From assembly GCA_934045075.1 (NCBI GenBank), contig OW203731.1, forward strand, positions 14,765,062-14,829,061: a stretch of DNA of 64,000 nt, in the 5' to 3' direction. This document shows, one piece after another, positions 1-10,847 of this stretch (its first letter is position 1; the number at the start of each line of letters is the position of its first letter). Position numbers and translations under genes: made by a program. Below the pieces are notes generated by a model that saw only the letters and a program-made list of their open reading frames with translations, was not told the DNA's origin and did no database searches. The DNA comes from Yponomeuta sedellus. Its lineage: Eukaryota > Arthropoda > Insecta > Lepidoptera > Yponomeutidae.

Positions 1-1518
1 TAGTCAGCACAGATTAAACAGCTAATCTGCAAGGTTCAACTGCTAAGTCCCATCTTGCAGTGAACGCGCCAGTATTGCTAACACAAACAACCCAGCGGCA
101 TCGTAAACCAACAAACTTATCTCGAACTTCTCGCATAGATTAAATACAACCAGAAATTGCATCTTAGGCGCTAACGTTTCTCTGAGATCTGTTCGCATGT
201 GGTGGCATGCCCCTACATAACGCGCACCGGATCCTAAATTATTCATGGAATTTGACAGTTAGACGGTTGGAATCGTTAAAAATTTGTTGCGCATAATCAA
301 ACCACTGGTAGTGAGCTAGTATTGCAGTCGTTTCATGATATCATGAGTTCAAAAATCAGAAATTAACCATATAATTTAAACCAACAACTAAAAGTTTTGT
401 AAAAGTGATAACCTCAAAAAAAAAACTTATTATTATAGATAATACGACTTACCCTCGGTGTCTGATTCATTTAACAGCCGTTACTCTACTTTTAACAACT
501 TCCTTAACATGCTCAGTGGACGAGAAACTGAGGGTTACGAATATTATGTTTGTCTTGCATTATATTGTACGAGTAAAATATACGTGCTTACCGAATTTTT
601 GAAAGATAAAATAGTCTTCATTGTATACAATCAATATATTTTTGACAGACATAAAACATTCAAAGTTCCAGTTCAACGTAAAGCAAAACATCGTGAGGAA
701 ACCTGAGTGTTTGCTGTGTTCACATATCTTAGTGCTATAAATTGCCAATAAGAAAAGGCCTGTTCCCTGCTAGGTACATATAAGATGATATAAGCTAGGT
801 AAATAACAAGAAGTGTTCAAAATTAATATTCAGTAAAAAAAAATCTTTGGCAATACCACGGGCTTGGCTGTCGCTTGAAGTTGGTTTTCACTAGATTTTT
901 CCAAAGCAAGTCAGAATCCTGCTGTTTTTGATTGGTATGGAATTTAACAGTTACATGATTTTTTAACTGTTACATTAAAATAATCTTTCAGGATTTGGTG
1001 CACGTAATATAGAAGCTGTTTGCACGTAAATTGATTGTGGATGAACAAAACTTGGGCTTGTTAAATGGATAGGTCCAGTAAAAAGGTCACGAGGGTTTTG
1101 ATGACATAAACCCTAATTTAATTGGTATGGAAAAAGAATTAAATTAGGAAATGGAATTCAATCTAGCCTTTTTGCTCTAATACCTACCACTACTAAGCGA
1201 AAGGCTGATTCAGGAAACTAAACTGGGTTTGAATCGATCCTTTACTTTTTGCAGTGTACTGCTGTTGTATTTCTTCTACAATCCTGCGCTACGCTGACCT
1301 CGCTGCAATTGATTGCATCGACACAATAAAATGGCTCTCTGAGAAAAGTCAAGCCAGACGGGATGGTGGAAAGTAACAATTGAAAATTATCTCACAGATA
1401 TCAGACAGACTTTTCCGCTGTCTTCAGTGTGAAAGTAGTTCTAACACTATTTTTCTCGAGGAAACTTTGCTCTTAAGTCAGGGAGAACTTTCGAAAAAAA
1501 AAAATGGTTCTACAGAAA
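1..1518. other. AT-rich stretch, no gene recognised
   Basis: I see no domain, splice-framed exon or repeat family here. An open frame at 43-246 on the minus strand (67 codons) has a hydrophobic C-terminal half but no recognisable motif and no convincing splice sites. Two overlapping frames around 405-706 are low-complexity chance frames. No structured repeat is obvious. Confidence 0.5.
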
Positions 1519-1519
1519 T

Positions 1520-1645
1520 TTAGATAGACAGAAAACACTTCTTAAATCTAAGTAAGTTTATACGATTGGCGGTGTTATCGCTTAGATCGATCTCTTCCAA
1601 ACAATCTTTGGAGGGAGTGGATTGCTTGAAGAAGATAGTCGGTAT
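1520..1645 (-). mobile_element. LINE 3'-UTR fragment (CR1/Jockey-like tail family)
   Basis: It starts at a TAGATAGACAGA tail and continues through GGCGGTGTTATCGCTTAGAT and CGATCTCTTCC. The same order of blocks is seen at 27809-27975 and, in the opposite orientation, in the 3' UTR of the LINE at 58658-59215. The copy is therefore a 5'-truncated LINE end inserted on the minus strand. It is diverged, and the AATAAA-type end is damaged. Target duplications were not found. Confidence 0.6.
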
Positions 1646-3814
1646 ATTTTTTATTTCTGATACTCGGAAAGTAGTGTTGTTTTGATCTGATTATTGGGTG
1701 GAAAATGCTGCTTCCCTCCACAGGGAGGGAAAAACTCATACAAATTACTGCCCACCTAAGGGCGGGAATGAACTTTGAAAATAGAACTACGGTCAGTTGT
1801 GAAGAGGTTTTGTAATAATAGGCTTTTAAAAAAAAACGAACATGTGAGTTTCTAAACAGCTAGTGTGAATTTAGCGCAAACTTCTTTGAGCGGAATAAAA
1901 CGCGTTCCATGTTTAAAATTTAAAAAGTCTACTTAAATTGGCGGGTACTAGTCTGTTATAGTATCTGTGACGGAACTCAAAAAAATAGGTAATAATATTT
2001 TATGCTAAGATTTGAATATTAAAAATGAGTTTTTATTTTCCTCATATTCGAAATGAAAAGTAGAGTGTTTAACACGGGTAAAAGAATCAATTCCTACTCG
2101 GACTAAATACCTCGGGAATTGATTCTTTCTACCCTCGCTAAGCAATCTACTATTTAAGGTAACAAACGTAACACAAAACTCGCATTTGGGTGCAATGCCA
2201 ATTATTTACCTGGAAAGTAACGTTTGTAACCTTTGTTTCAGCAGCCTACGGGCTTTAGTCCTACTCACACTTGACTGTTTTTTTTAAATCACCAATCTTT
2301 GAAATTTGAGGACTCTCTTTTTGTTAAATCTACTTTATTACATTATAACTTAAGTAGCATACTATCACAAAACCTGTTTAGAAAAAAAAATGGGCTATTA
2401 CAGCTTAGAATAATTATGAATTTGCCAATTGTCAATTCAGAAACCGGCGGAAAGTAGCCCATTACGTAGTTGATGAGCTGTTGACTCGACTGTATCCAAT
2501 GTTCCAGATTGTCTCGCATCCACAATGTCTCGGTATTTATCACGATAATCGTTTTTCGCATACCCCGGGATAAGTATTTTGTACAGAGATTAATAACTTC
2601 CATATATTTTTCCATACACGGTTTTGTTATTAACATTCCTTTATGGAATGGATGGCTCAAAAAAAACGCTCCGCATAAATCTGGGACTAACCTACTTTTG
2701 TTGCGGACGTATAGGTTGGTTTTATTTCTTCATATTCATTATATTTCAAATTAGAATCATATTTAAAATTAATTTTGCATAATAATTATATAATAATTTT
2801 TTTATTCTTTAGAAAGGGTTGCAAGGTGGGCTAACTTATATACAGTCAACTAAAATGACACGTTCAGTTATAGATAAAACTTGTCTAGATATAAGCAAAT
2901 GGTAATAAAACAAAAGTAACAGTTTCATCTGGCCTAGGTCAAGTCGGTTATTCATTGTATCTAAATGAATTCCTGATATGTAGCTAAAGTAAATTGACAT
3001 TTTGTGTATGATATTCTAGCTATTTTCAATTTATTTCACTAAATTCAATGCAACTGACATTTAAATTATATAATTTCTACGTATTTAAATTATTTATATT
3101 CTATCAAAATCGTAAATGGTTGTACCTGACATTTGTATTACATAATGGTATTTTGACACTTAATTCAAATAAATAAATTTTTTATCACATATTTCCGTGT
3201 GAGAATAGACCTAACAGAATGTGCGATCATATGAAAAAGATATCATGTTAATATACAACGTCCCAATTAAAAAAAAATATTTCATTTTATTTTTAACTTT
3301 TTTAAAGAATTTCGCAGTTCTGTTTTATTATCTAGTCTTGAGCTAACAGTAGGTAGCTGTGAATTTTTCTGTGAGCACGATAAAGAAACGAACCGTTGTT
3401 CCACTAACAATAAGCATTGACTTGGACATTCGTATAGTGCAGGCTGAAGATAAAAACAAGATAAAGCGATTGTAATAAACGGTCTTGTAAGTCGATAATG
3501 CGAAAGTGTTTGTGTTGATTATTTCTCTTGAGGTACATATTTTTATAAATGGGATATGGCTTAGAAAGCACTATATAGTACATAAAATATACCTAAATAC
3601 CGTTTTTATTAGTAACTGGAGCGCTTCAGATAAGAATCGTAAAAAAAGATTTTTAATTTTATACATACAAATTGACCCCGTCCGGTTTAAGAAAATAAAG
3701 AATAGAGACTAAGAAAATAGAAAACGATACGTGTAATGCAACGATGAATTTAAACTAACCAATAACTTTTATTCATTAAATGAGCAGTTTTTGTTTTCTT
3801 AGAATTATAATACG
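1646..3814. other. AT-rich stretch, one short stem-loop
   Basis: No gene recognised. A short inverted repeat at about 2083-2128 pairs AAGAATCAATTCC with GGAATTGATTCTT around a 20 nt loop. Open frames at 2343-2660 and 2509-2754 overlap on opposite strands and carry no recognisable motif; neither has convincing exon boundaries. Confidence 0.45.
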
Positions 3815-3875
3815 AGTACAGAGGCAGCCCCTGGTCTCTGCCTACCTCTCTGGGATACAGGTGTGAGGTTATGTC
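3815..3875 (+). mobile_element. TATG-tail element, short fragment
   Basis: The block GGCAGCCCCTGGTCTCTGCC followed by CTGGGATACAGG and GTGAGGTTATG matches the ends of the longer copies at 14258-14375 (plus) and 10848-11064 (minus). Only the last 60 bases remain. It is the 3' end of a short retroposon whose full copies run into TATG repeats. Confidence 0.65.
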
Positions 3876-4089
3876 AAGTTCTGTTATTATGTTTTTATGT
3901 CAAGTAACAAAACGTTGTTATAAAAGTTACTAAAGTTGCAACAAAAGGAAAAAATAAGGTCTCTTTACTCAAAATGCGACGTTCAGATTTAAAATGTCGA
4001 ACTTTGACATAACATGACATTATAGTTGTAACGAGTGCTAAGCTGGCTGTCTAAATTTATTTGCCGACTAGCGTAGAGTCTTAAGAACT

Positions 4090-4760
4090 AAAAAAATATA
4101 TTCGCAAAGTGACCAAACCAGCATAGAGACCAGAAAATAAAAAAACTATATTGACACACAAACGTGTTAAACAGTATTAACGATTAGTTTTAAGATACAC
4201 TTCGTTAAAGGCAACAGTTAAAACATAAACACTGCGCCTGATTTTGGTTAACTAATGTGTTAGACAAACCACACTGTGCATAAAAGGTGTTAACTACAAA
4301 AATAACGCATAAACTTAAAACTATGTCTCAGTGTCCTTAAACGTTTTAAAATCCTGGAATTTGACGCGTACCTACGAATCACGGGAAATATAAATTCGCA
4401 GAGAGACCAAACCAGCATAGACACCAGAGAATGAAAAAAAACTTTTCATACACCCAAAACACAGTTTTAAACAAATTAACGATTAGTCTCTAGATACACT
4501 TTGTTAGTGGCAACAGCGAAAACATAAACACTGCGCCTGATTTTGGTTAACTAATGTGTTAGACAAACCACACTGTGCATAAAACGTGTTGACTATGAAA
4601 ATAACGCTAAAACCGAAAACAGAGGAACACCTCAGCGTCCTTAAACCGTCATTCAAACAATTTCCAAGAGCAAAAGTTATAAACATCCAGTTTTTTTTTA
4701 AAACTTGGAGGTGGACGCGTACCCGCGAATTTAATGTGAAATATAAAAAAAAAATCACGG
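4090..4760. repeat. Tandem duplication, two diverged units of about 297 bp
   Basis: Unit 1 (about 4090-4387) and unit 2 (about 4388-4760) share blocks in the same order: GACCAAACCAGCATAG, a TTAACGATTAG stretch, AACATAAACACTGCGCCTGA, and TTGGTTAACTAATGTGTTAG. The offset is 294 at the first block and about 299 at the second, so small indels have accumulated. No coding frame spans both units. The unit also holds several TGTGTTA/TAACACA-like motifs. The origin is unknown; no third copy was seen in the window. Confidence 0.8.
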
Positions 4761-6060
4761 AAAGTACCAATCCTCCACTTACTCCTCCATGATACTAGCG
4801 TAAGTTTGCGTATATGATTATTTTGCTTATTGGAAGTGCTTAAGTCCCTACTTATAAAGTACTGAGATCTGTGTGTAATTGTAATAGGTATCTACAATTA
4901 TGTAAATACCACAGATTTCTGTACTTTATTTCTATCACACGTACAATCAAAAAACTGACTTTAGTATGTTTTTTTTATAAATACATTGCTCTAAAGCCCG
5001 TTTAAACTGATCAAAAGCTATGTAGTAGCAAAAGGTTTGTTAGCATTAATGAGACTAATGAAGACCATTTTGTTCCACAAATTAGAAATGGCTAATCATT
5101 TTTTTTTAATACCGACATGAATTTTCGACATTAATAATTTTGGGGAAGAAAAGATTTTCCAATTTGTTACATTTGTAATACGAGATATCTTTATGTATAC
5201 ATAATAATACCAGTCATCGATAGACGGAATGTCAGTATAGTAACGCAATATGATTTCAAAAAAAAGTGGTAAAACTTTGGAAAAATAAAAACAAAACAAT
5301 ATTTACCAAAAAATTGTCTATATCGATTTCATCGCTGCCGCTACCTTTACCCACGTCCTGCAGAAGTAAAAACAAAAAATAAAACTGAAACTGAAAATGC
5401 CAAACAAAAATTGTATAATGTCCTTGTGATGTAAATAAAACCTGACACTACTATAGTAAGTTCCACTTTGTCACTATTACCCACGTCTATAATCGACATA
5501 ATTTTCCAAAACAAAAAAATCGGTTACCCCAAATTATTATTGTTCAAATACCAATGAACGTTGTATTATTATAAGATTAATGTCAATCAACCTTATTCAA
5601 CTCAGTCTAAAATCCGTTTTTCGACAGTTTTCAGTAACACAAGTTTGAAACGTCAGCTCAGCTGCCAAATTAAGACCACTCTACTAAATTGTCCTTCAAT
5701 CTTCGCTCTTTATCTCAATATGACAGACGACCACCTTTTTAGGGCTCTCCATGAGAACAAGGGCTACAATTTGGCGGTTACAGCCAGTTTCTGAACCAAG
5801 TCCTTCACTAAATAATCGGTACATCATAATAACACAGTGCATTACCAAAATCTTGGCCTTGAAAGCCCCGAACTTTGGCGCGCGCTTGACCGAGATTATT
5901 TTTTTCATTGTTGATACAATTAATGTTGATACAAATAATTAATTGATAAATTAATTAAACAATTAGTCAGAATGCTTCCTCTGACTCCTGTATTAGATGA
6001 GAATCTGTATAATACAGAATCTGTTTAATACCGCATAATCAGCGCCCTCTTAGACCAAGC
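4761..6060. other. AT-rich stretch, no gene recognised
   Basis: Small overlapping frames at 5561-5794 (plus) and 5696-5908 (minus) share the same DNA. Neither has a recognisable motif. No repeat family of the window is present. Confidence 0.45.
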
Positions 6061-6063
6061 TTA

Positions 6064-6248
6064 CACGTTCAGTCTGGCATCAGTCAATTCCATCAGTCTG
6101 GTTGGACTGACGACGTGAGATTGTTTGTCTATTCAGTAGACTGATGGACCAGCCTGATGAATGTTCGAATACTTTGATGCTTCATCAGTCTGGCATCAAT
6201 CCGAGCTTGATAAAAGTCACGGACTGAACTGACGCCAGACTGAACGTG
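6064..6248. mobile_element. MITE with CACGTTCAGTCTGGC termini, TA target site
   Basis: The left end begins CACGTTCAGTCTGGCATCAG and the right end is its near-exact complement, with one change inside about 21 bases. The 185 bp element is flanked by TA on both sides. The interior repeats the CATCAGTCTGG motif several times in both orientations, so much of the element can fold on itself. It has no coding capacity. TA flanks and a hairpin body fit a Tc1/mariner-type MITE; no autonomous partner is seen. Confidence 0.8.
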
Positions 6249-6400
6249 TAAACTCCGTCTTAGATATGTTTACAAAGTGGTTTGCTATGGATATAGGTGA
6301 ATTACGGGTCACTAAAAGTTGGACAGTTTATCACCGACACGGTCAGTACGATGTCGACATTTAGGCAAGCAGATGTAATAGGTAGGGTGAAAAAGCTTAC

Positions 6401-6511
6401 CTCAAAGTTGTTGACACACTGAACTTCTGCCTGTGAGGGCGACCCGTAGAGCTTGAGTTCTTGAAACGCACCCTGCACCACAATGAACGTCAGTATTCGG
6501 AACCACACCAT
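6401..6511 (-). CDS. First coding exon of a secreted protein (unknown family)
   Basis: The exon encodes 37 residues beginning MVWFRILTFIVVQGAF, a short positively charged start followed by a hydrophobic core, as in a signal peptide. The mature part continues ELKLYGSPSQAEVQCVNNFE. The exon ends in GAG followed by GTAAGC, a strong splice donor, in phase 0. The start sits in the context ATCGAAATGG, good for insects. GC content is visibly higher than in the flanks. The open frame runs on past the donor only by chance, into an AT-rich intron. Later exons should lie below position 6400 on the minus strand, but I could not identify them. One cysteine is present, so a small cysteine-rich secreted protein is possible; I do not name a family. 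Confidence 0.6.
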
Positions 6512-6520
6512 TTCGATGTT

Positions 6521-6564
6521 GCACTGACCACCTTTTATCGCTTGTGAACCACCATCGTTTTATA
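6521..6564 (-). promoter_or_regulatory. Possible TATA box and initiator for the secreted-protein exon
   Basis: On the minus strand TATAAAA (6558-6564) lies about 39 bases upstream of TCAGTGC (6521-6527), which fits the arthropod initiator TCAGTY. The initiator is about 13 bases before the start codon at 6511. The spacing is longer than the usual 30 or so, and the leader would be very short, so an intron acceptor reading of the same CAG is an alternative. Confidence 0.3.
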
Positions 6565-6799
6565 CTTAACTATATGACTTAGTTGTACCACTAGGGGCAC
6601 TGTCTGAATAATTATGAAGGACTGGAGTTGCACACAGTACCTACTGAATAGTTGACAGTTTTGTGTAATCTTGTTGGTAGATTTTTTATAACAGTCTCTG
6701 ATATTACTACCTTACCTTTAATATAAGTTGTACCGAAAAACTGTGAAATGTTAACCGCTACACTTCGGTAGTTAATAGGAAATTGCTATTAAAAAGTTT

Positions 6800-6905
6800 G
6801 TCGTTAAGGTGCTGGGGGTGCTACCTAGCGCCACCAATGGAACCACAAAAATCATAACTCGTTTTATAGTACATTTTTTCATAAGTAAACACAAAAAAAT
6901 CCTAA
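6800..6905 (+). repeat. Inverted-duplicate segment, copy 1
   Basis: The block GTGCTGGGGG, then TAGCGCCACCAATGGAA, then ATCATAACTCGTTTTATA recurs on the minus strand at about 7850-7945. The similarity covers roughly 90-100 bases and is diverged. It may be an old mobile element or a duplicated gene segment. The AGCGCCACC block also resembles fragments seen in insect repeats. Confidence 0.55.
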
Positions 6906-7735
6906 TTTCAGTCCGCATTAAGTCCACCGCAAAGCCTTATAAACTATTTATATGTGCAATAAAAGTGTTAATAAATAACTATTTTTATCACATACAGCCT
7001 AGAACGTAGTATCAACACTTTAATTGATTTCCGCTCAAAACGTCATTTGTGTTGTTGATCCTAGGCTCTAGACTGTAGGTTCATAAAATAATTGGCCATG
7101 CTCCATTTTTTAATATGAACGGAAATCTCAAAACCATTTCGAGAATTTTGCTTTCCGTACAATTTCTATTTATCAGATTTGTAAATGAGTCTATATTTTT
7201 TAAGATATTCAATAAAAAGCTTTGTCCTTAAATGACGTCAGCAAAGGCAGTTTGGGTATTAATCCTTTGCCTCACAAAATGTCAACGAGTGATTATTTAT
7301 GTAGTCTGTGGTGTTGAAGTGTCGTTCGGTTTCACATAGTGTCGTATTGAGGTTTTATGGCTGTTTTTTATACAGTTCGGTTTTATTAAGTAAGAAAACT
7401 CAATATTTATTACCTACGAGTTGAGGCGTAAGAGTAACAAATAATGTGAGGTTAGACCACCAAATCAACGTTTAATTGTTCTGTGAAATCAACTGACGTT
7501 AGTAACATTTGTTTTTTATTATGTAGGCAAAGACTATCTTCAAACATGCTATGATGACGTCACACACCACAAAATTTCAGATAAATATTAAAAATAGAAA
7601 TAATGAATAAAATTCAAAACTAACGAAATTAGTTTCTTGAAATGGTCCATATTTTTGAAATTAATTATAAAAAACGTATATCAAAAATAAGTAGCATGGC
7701 CAATTTGTCGTAGTGGTAAAGAATTTTTATGTTTT
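6906..7735. other. AT-rich stretch, no gene recognised
   Basis: Nothing beyond low-complexity AT-rich DNA could be supported. No frame longer than 60 codons lies wholly inside it. Confidence 0.45.
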
Positions 7736-7737
7736 TT

Positions 7738-7845
7738 TAAGCAGGACAGAAAACACTTGACCCCAGTCACGCCTGATGGTAAGCGAAGACGGGGTCTACG
7801 ATGTTACGTGCTTACCTGTTAAATGATGGCTAACCCTACTTTACT
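7738..7845 (+). repeat. Common lepidopteran repeat fragment (CCTGATGGTAAGC block)
   Basis: The block CACGCCTGATGGTAAGCGAA followed by GGTCTACGATG and TACGTGCTTACCTG is one I recall from many lepidopteran introns as part of a dispersed retroelement. Only this copy is seen in the window, so the assignment rests on recall. Confidence 0.35.
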
Positions 7846-7849
7846 TTTT

Positions 7850-7990
7850 GAAAAATACATATTATAAAACAAGTTACATATGATTTTTTTCCATTGGTGG
7901 CGCTAATTAACTCCCCCAGCGCTTTACAATCCGCACGTTTATTAAATTGACATTGATAGCAGCTTATTGATTTGACACAGTCGCTGATAA
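7850..7990 (-). other. Inverted-duplicate segment, copy 2; weak candidate Ly6-like exon
   Basis: On the minus strand, after a possible acceptor CTTATCAG near 8000, the frame reads SISCYQCQFNKRADCKALG. The CYQC start and following cysteines resemble the first loop of Ly6/uPAR-type proteins. The frame then enters the segment shared, inverted, with 6800-6905, and a weak donor GTAACT follows. No signal-peptide exon was found upstream and no second exon with the CN ending was found downstream. Chance resemblance in a repeat is at least as likely. Confidence 0.2.
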
Positions 7991-8019
7991 GTACACAAAT
8001 ACACGGCTCACTTGTCAGC

Positions 8020-9470
8020 AAACGTCGCGAATGCCAAAAGTTTCATCAAGTTCCAGAGCGTCCCCAATTAGTCTCGCAAGTACAATATTGGGATCCTCAA
8101 AGCGTGTTGATATTACCATTATTCGAGAATTACCAGATGTTAGAGTCTACATATACAGGGTGCTGCTTACTGAAATAACACAGACGATGTTGGGGTACGT
8201 GCCGCTTATGCAGATAAAGCAGTTCGTTATGGAGTTACTGGTTACGTAGACAGATAGAGAACACTTTATCTTTTTATATATATTATTTTGAACTTCTCTT
8301 AAACGGGTGGACAGATTTGAATGATTTTTTTGTATGCGTTTGGGTGGCGCCCTGGATAGTTTGGATTTCCAAATCATCCCGGCAGATGGCGCTGCATGCT
8401 GTTGGATCCGCTAGTTGTACAGAAATAAATAGAAAACGCACAGATATAGATGGAAATGGCGCAGAATAGTTTGGTTGGCCCGTGCGACAATATTCACATG
8501 AAGCTGAATGAAAGAAAAAACTTTGTTTTTTGTTGAGTGCAGTTTGGCACCATTTGGGTAGCCAAAGTTAAGGTATACTTTGCCAAATTTAGAATTTCGT
8601 GAAATAAAAAAATAAGTATCGTTCTATCCCTTCAGCTAAACGCAAAATAATGTCTTTGGCAAGTTTTACGAATATAAAGGCAGATCCTAATATAACTGTA
8701 GGCGTTACCAACACTTGCCTCTATTTAATTTAAAGAAATATTTTTTAGAAGCAAAAGTTAATACAAAAGTCAAGAGAAGGCAACTTGATAATGTAGAGCT
8801 TATTTTTAAGCTAAAATAAAATCAGAGTGACGCAAGCTCCGTCTCTACGCACCATGATTAAGCTCTACGAATTGAGCGATATCTAATCAGCCTTTTCAGA
8901 CAAAAAGTCAAGTAAATTTGTCGCAAATCAATGAGTAATGTGTAGTGCTTACGAATGATTCAGTTCAAAAAGTCAGTGTGAATTGAAAATTATTGCTGTG
9001 CATAGTTTATTAAAATAAATAAATAGGTTAATTTGTATTAATAGGTTCTTAAGTTCAAAATAACGAAATTAATAAGTTTTGTTTCTCAACTAAGTAACAA
9101 AATTTATTTCTAACACGTTATATGTTTCTAACATGTGCATCCAATGAAAAAGGAAAGAATATCTTCTGCTCACTCCTCCGAACACAGGAATGTTTCTCTT
9201 CAGCAACAAGCTTTTATTAAAAACCACCTTTACTTGCCTTTACAAGAATAACTTCTAATAATATATCTAAGATATAGAATAAGATTTTTAATTAAGTTTT
9301 TGTGGAAGAGACTTCAATACTTTTCTCTGCTTAATGTTTTGTGTGAAACTTGCTTGCATTGGCTAAAAAGACCTTGTACAACTATACGCAATTTCAATAA
9401 ATTATATCATACATACATAGTACCTGACCCCGCAACAGTCGTTTTTCCATATAACAATATATATTTACGG
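8020..9470. other. No gene recognised
   Basis: Plus-strand frames at 7972-8178 and 8031-8249 overlap in different phases and the second ends in a stop with no splice site that improves it. Fragments resembling the insect repeat motif GATGGCGCT occur at about 8340-8470. The rest is AT-rich with nothing supported. Confidence 0.4.
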
Positions 9471-9474
9471 CTAA

Positions 9475-9622
9475 GGGCTGATTCGACCAAACTATTTATG
9501 CTTGATATAAGTGCTTATCTTGGAATAAATCGAGAATTATTATTATTTTTTTATAATAATTTCTCGATTTATTCCAAGATTAGCACTTATACCAAGCATA
9601 AATAGTTTGGTCGAATCGGCCC
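9475..9622. mobile_element. Hairpin MITE with TAA target site (PIF/Harbinger-like)
   Basis: Two arms of about 70 bases form an almost continuous hairpin with a short AT loop near 9547. The left arm starts GGGCTGATTCGACCAAACTA and the right arm ends in its complement with one change in that block. TAA stands at both ends (9472-9474 and 9623-9625). A 3 bp TWA target site and GGG-type ends fit PIF/Harbinger MITEs. An open frame of 101 codons crosses it and is spurious. Confidence 0.8.
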
Positions 9623-9625
9623 TAA

Positions 9626-10046
9626 GTCCTATAATAAGTATACACAAAAAATAGCAGATAAGCCGTTTTCGATAACAAATATTGTGACACGAGATTTTTA
9701 TAAATTACTAGATTTAAACTAATTAGTAAGTATGTAAATGCGATAGACCAGTAGCAATAAATAAATATGAATTATTTATCTATTATAAAGTTCAAGGCAC
9801 TTTCACCTTTATAGAGCACATAAAAGGACAGTAATTCCGTTAAGCCTTACCACCGCACTTTACTTCACAAAGAAAATGCACGCAAATTCAGATCGTGCAC
9901 GTGCTCCGATGCACGATCCCCGTAATGCACTAAATTTAAAATACCCGATAGAATGTTAAATAAGTACGCCTTATGATGCGTGGAACAGAGGAGTTAGAGA
10001 CCTACAACTCGATATTCATTACTCGATAACTTGTGAAGCATACTGA
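9626..10046. other. AT-rich stretch, no gene recognised
   Basis: Contains short CGTGCA/TGCACG palindromic motifs around 9893-9930 and nothing else that I can support. Confidence 0.4.
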
Positions 10047-10437
10047 GGGCCCGTTTCCGAATGGAGAATTCCACTAAGTAAATACTGAGTAAAATAAAAA
10101 AGCGTGACAGAACGTTAGAGTCTGTTAGCTTTTAGATTATACCTCGGCTACTATCGGATATATTTGTGTAATAGAAATATCGGAACAAATATGACACTTT
10201 ATTTCGAAATCGGAACTAATATGACACTTAATTTGTTTATACAGAGCAGGAAGTAATATTACACTCGTGTGCTTTCAGCGAAAACCGAAGCCTACTCTAA
10301 AGCGTATATTCGAGTAAGAGGTATATTCTAAAAGCTAACAGACTGTAACGTTCTGTCACACTCTTTTCTGAGAAATTCGAAAGAGACAGCACTACAGTTA
10401 ACTATTTACTAAGCGAACTCAATTCAGAAACTGGGCC
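10047..10437. mobile_element. Outer MITE (GGGCCCGTTTC ends), split by an inner MITE
   Basis: The left arm begins GGGCCCGTTTCCGAAT and runs through CTTAGTAAATA-like sequence to GTGACAGAACGT. The right arm is its diverged complement, from ACGTTCTGTCAC to GAAACTGGGCC. With the inner element (10118-10345) removed, the two halves form one palindromic element of about 160 bp. The last 15 or so bases of each inner arm are identical, which places the insertion at the exact centre of the palindrome. Right flank is TTA; the left target site is degraded. Confidence 0.7.
10118..10345. mobile_element. TA-flanked MITE with CTGTTAGCTTTTAGA termini, copy 1
   Basis: The ends read GAGTCTGTTAGCTTTTAGA on the left and the complement of CAGTCTGTTAGCTTTTAGAA on the right, flanked by TA (10116-10117 and 10346-10347). 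The body shares GGAACTAATATGACAC, TACAGAGCAG and GCGAAAACCGAAGCCTACTC-type blocks with copy 2 at 13917-14127. This copy has an internal duplication of the TCGGAAC-AATATGACAC block. It is non-coding. TA flanks indicate Tc1/mariner-type mobilisation. Confidence 0.85.
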
Positions 10438-10515
10438 TTAGCCGTAGTCGTAGTTATGTTCAGTATCATGCGCTACTAATATAACATTTTTAAATTTTTA
10501 AGGACGTCATATTTT

Positions 10516-10690
10516 GAAAAACCTATTTAGAGGCTGAAAATTTTAACCATGCCGGGACTCGAACCCGCGACCTCTGGCTAACCGTGCTAGCGCTCTCCCA
10601 ACTGAGCTACTGGGCAACTACCAGCATCAGTGAAATTTCCAACCTCTTTACAATACTCTCTGTATTACTTACAGAGAGTATTGTAAATAT
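10516..10690 (-). mobile_element. PalT-related tRNA-like element, old copy
   Basis: It carries AAAAACCTATTTAGAGGCT, then the complement of a tRNA-like segment with the B-box GGTTCGAGTCC form, then GGCATCAGTGAAATTTC-like sequence. It ends in a perfect 16 bp hairpin at 10649-10685 (loop TTACT). Unlike the five TSD-flanked copies it lacks the GCACTAACCCGTGC outer end, and no target duplication is visible. Confidence 0.7.
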
Positions 10691-10847
10691 TCGTCGTATT
10701 TTAACAAAATATTGCGTTTTAAAGCTTAATATTTCGTAAACGGATCCATATAACTAAAAATATAAGCAACCAATCCAACGATAACCTGCACTACGATTTA
10801 TGCAAGAAAAAAAATGCATTCCTAATTTAGGGGAGAGGTAGGGGAGG

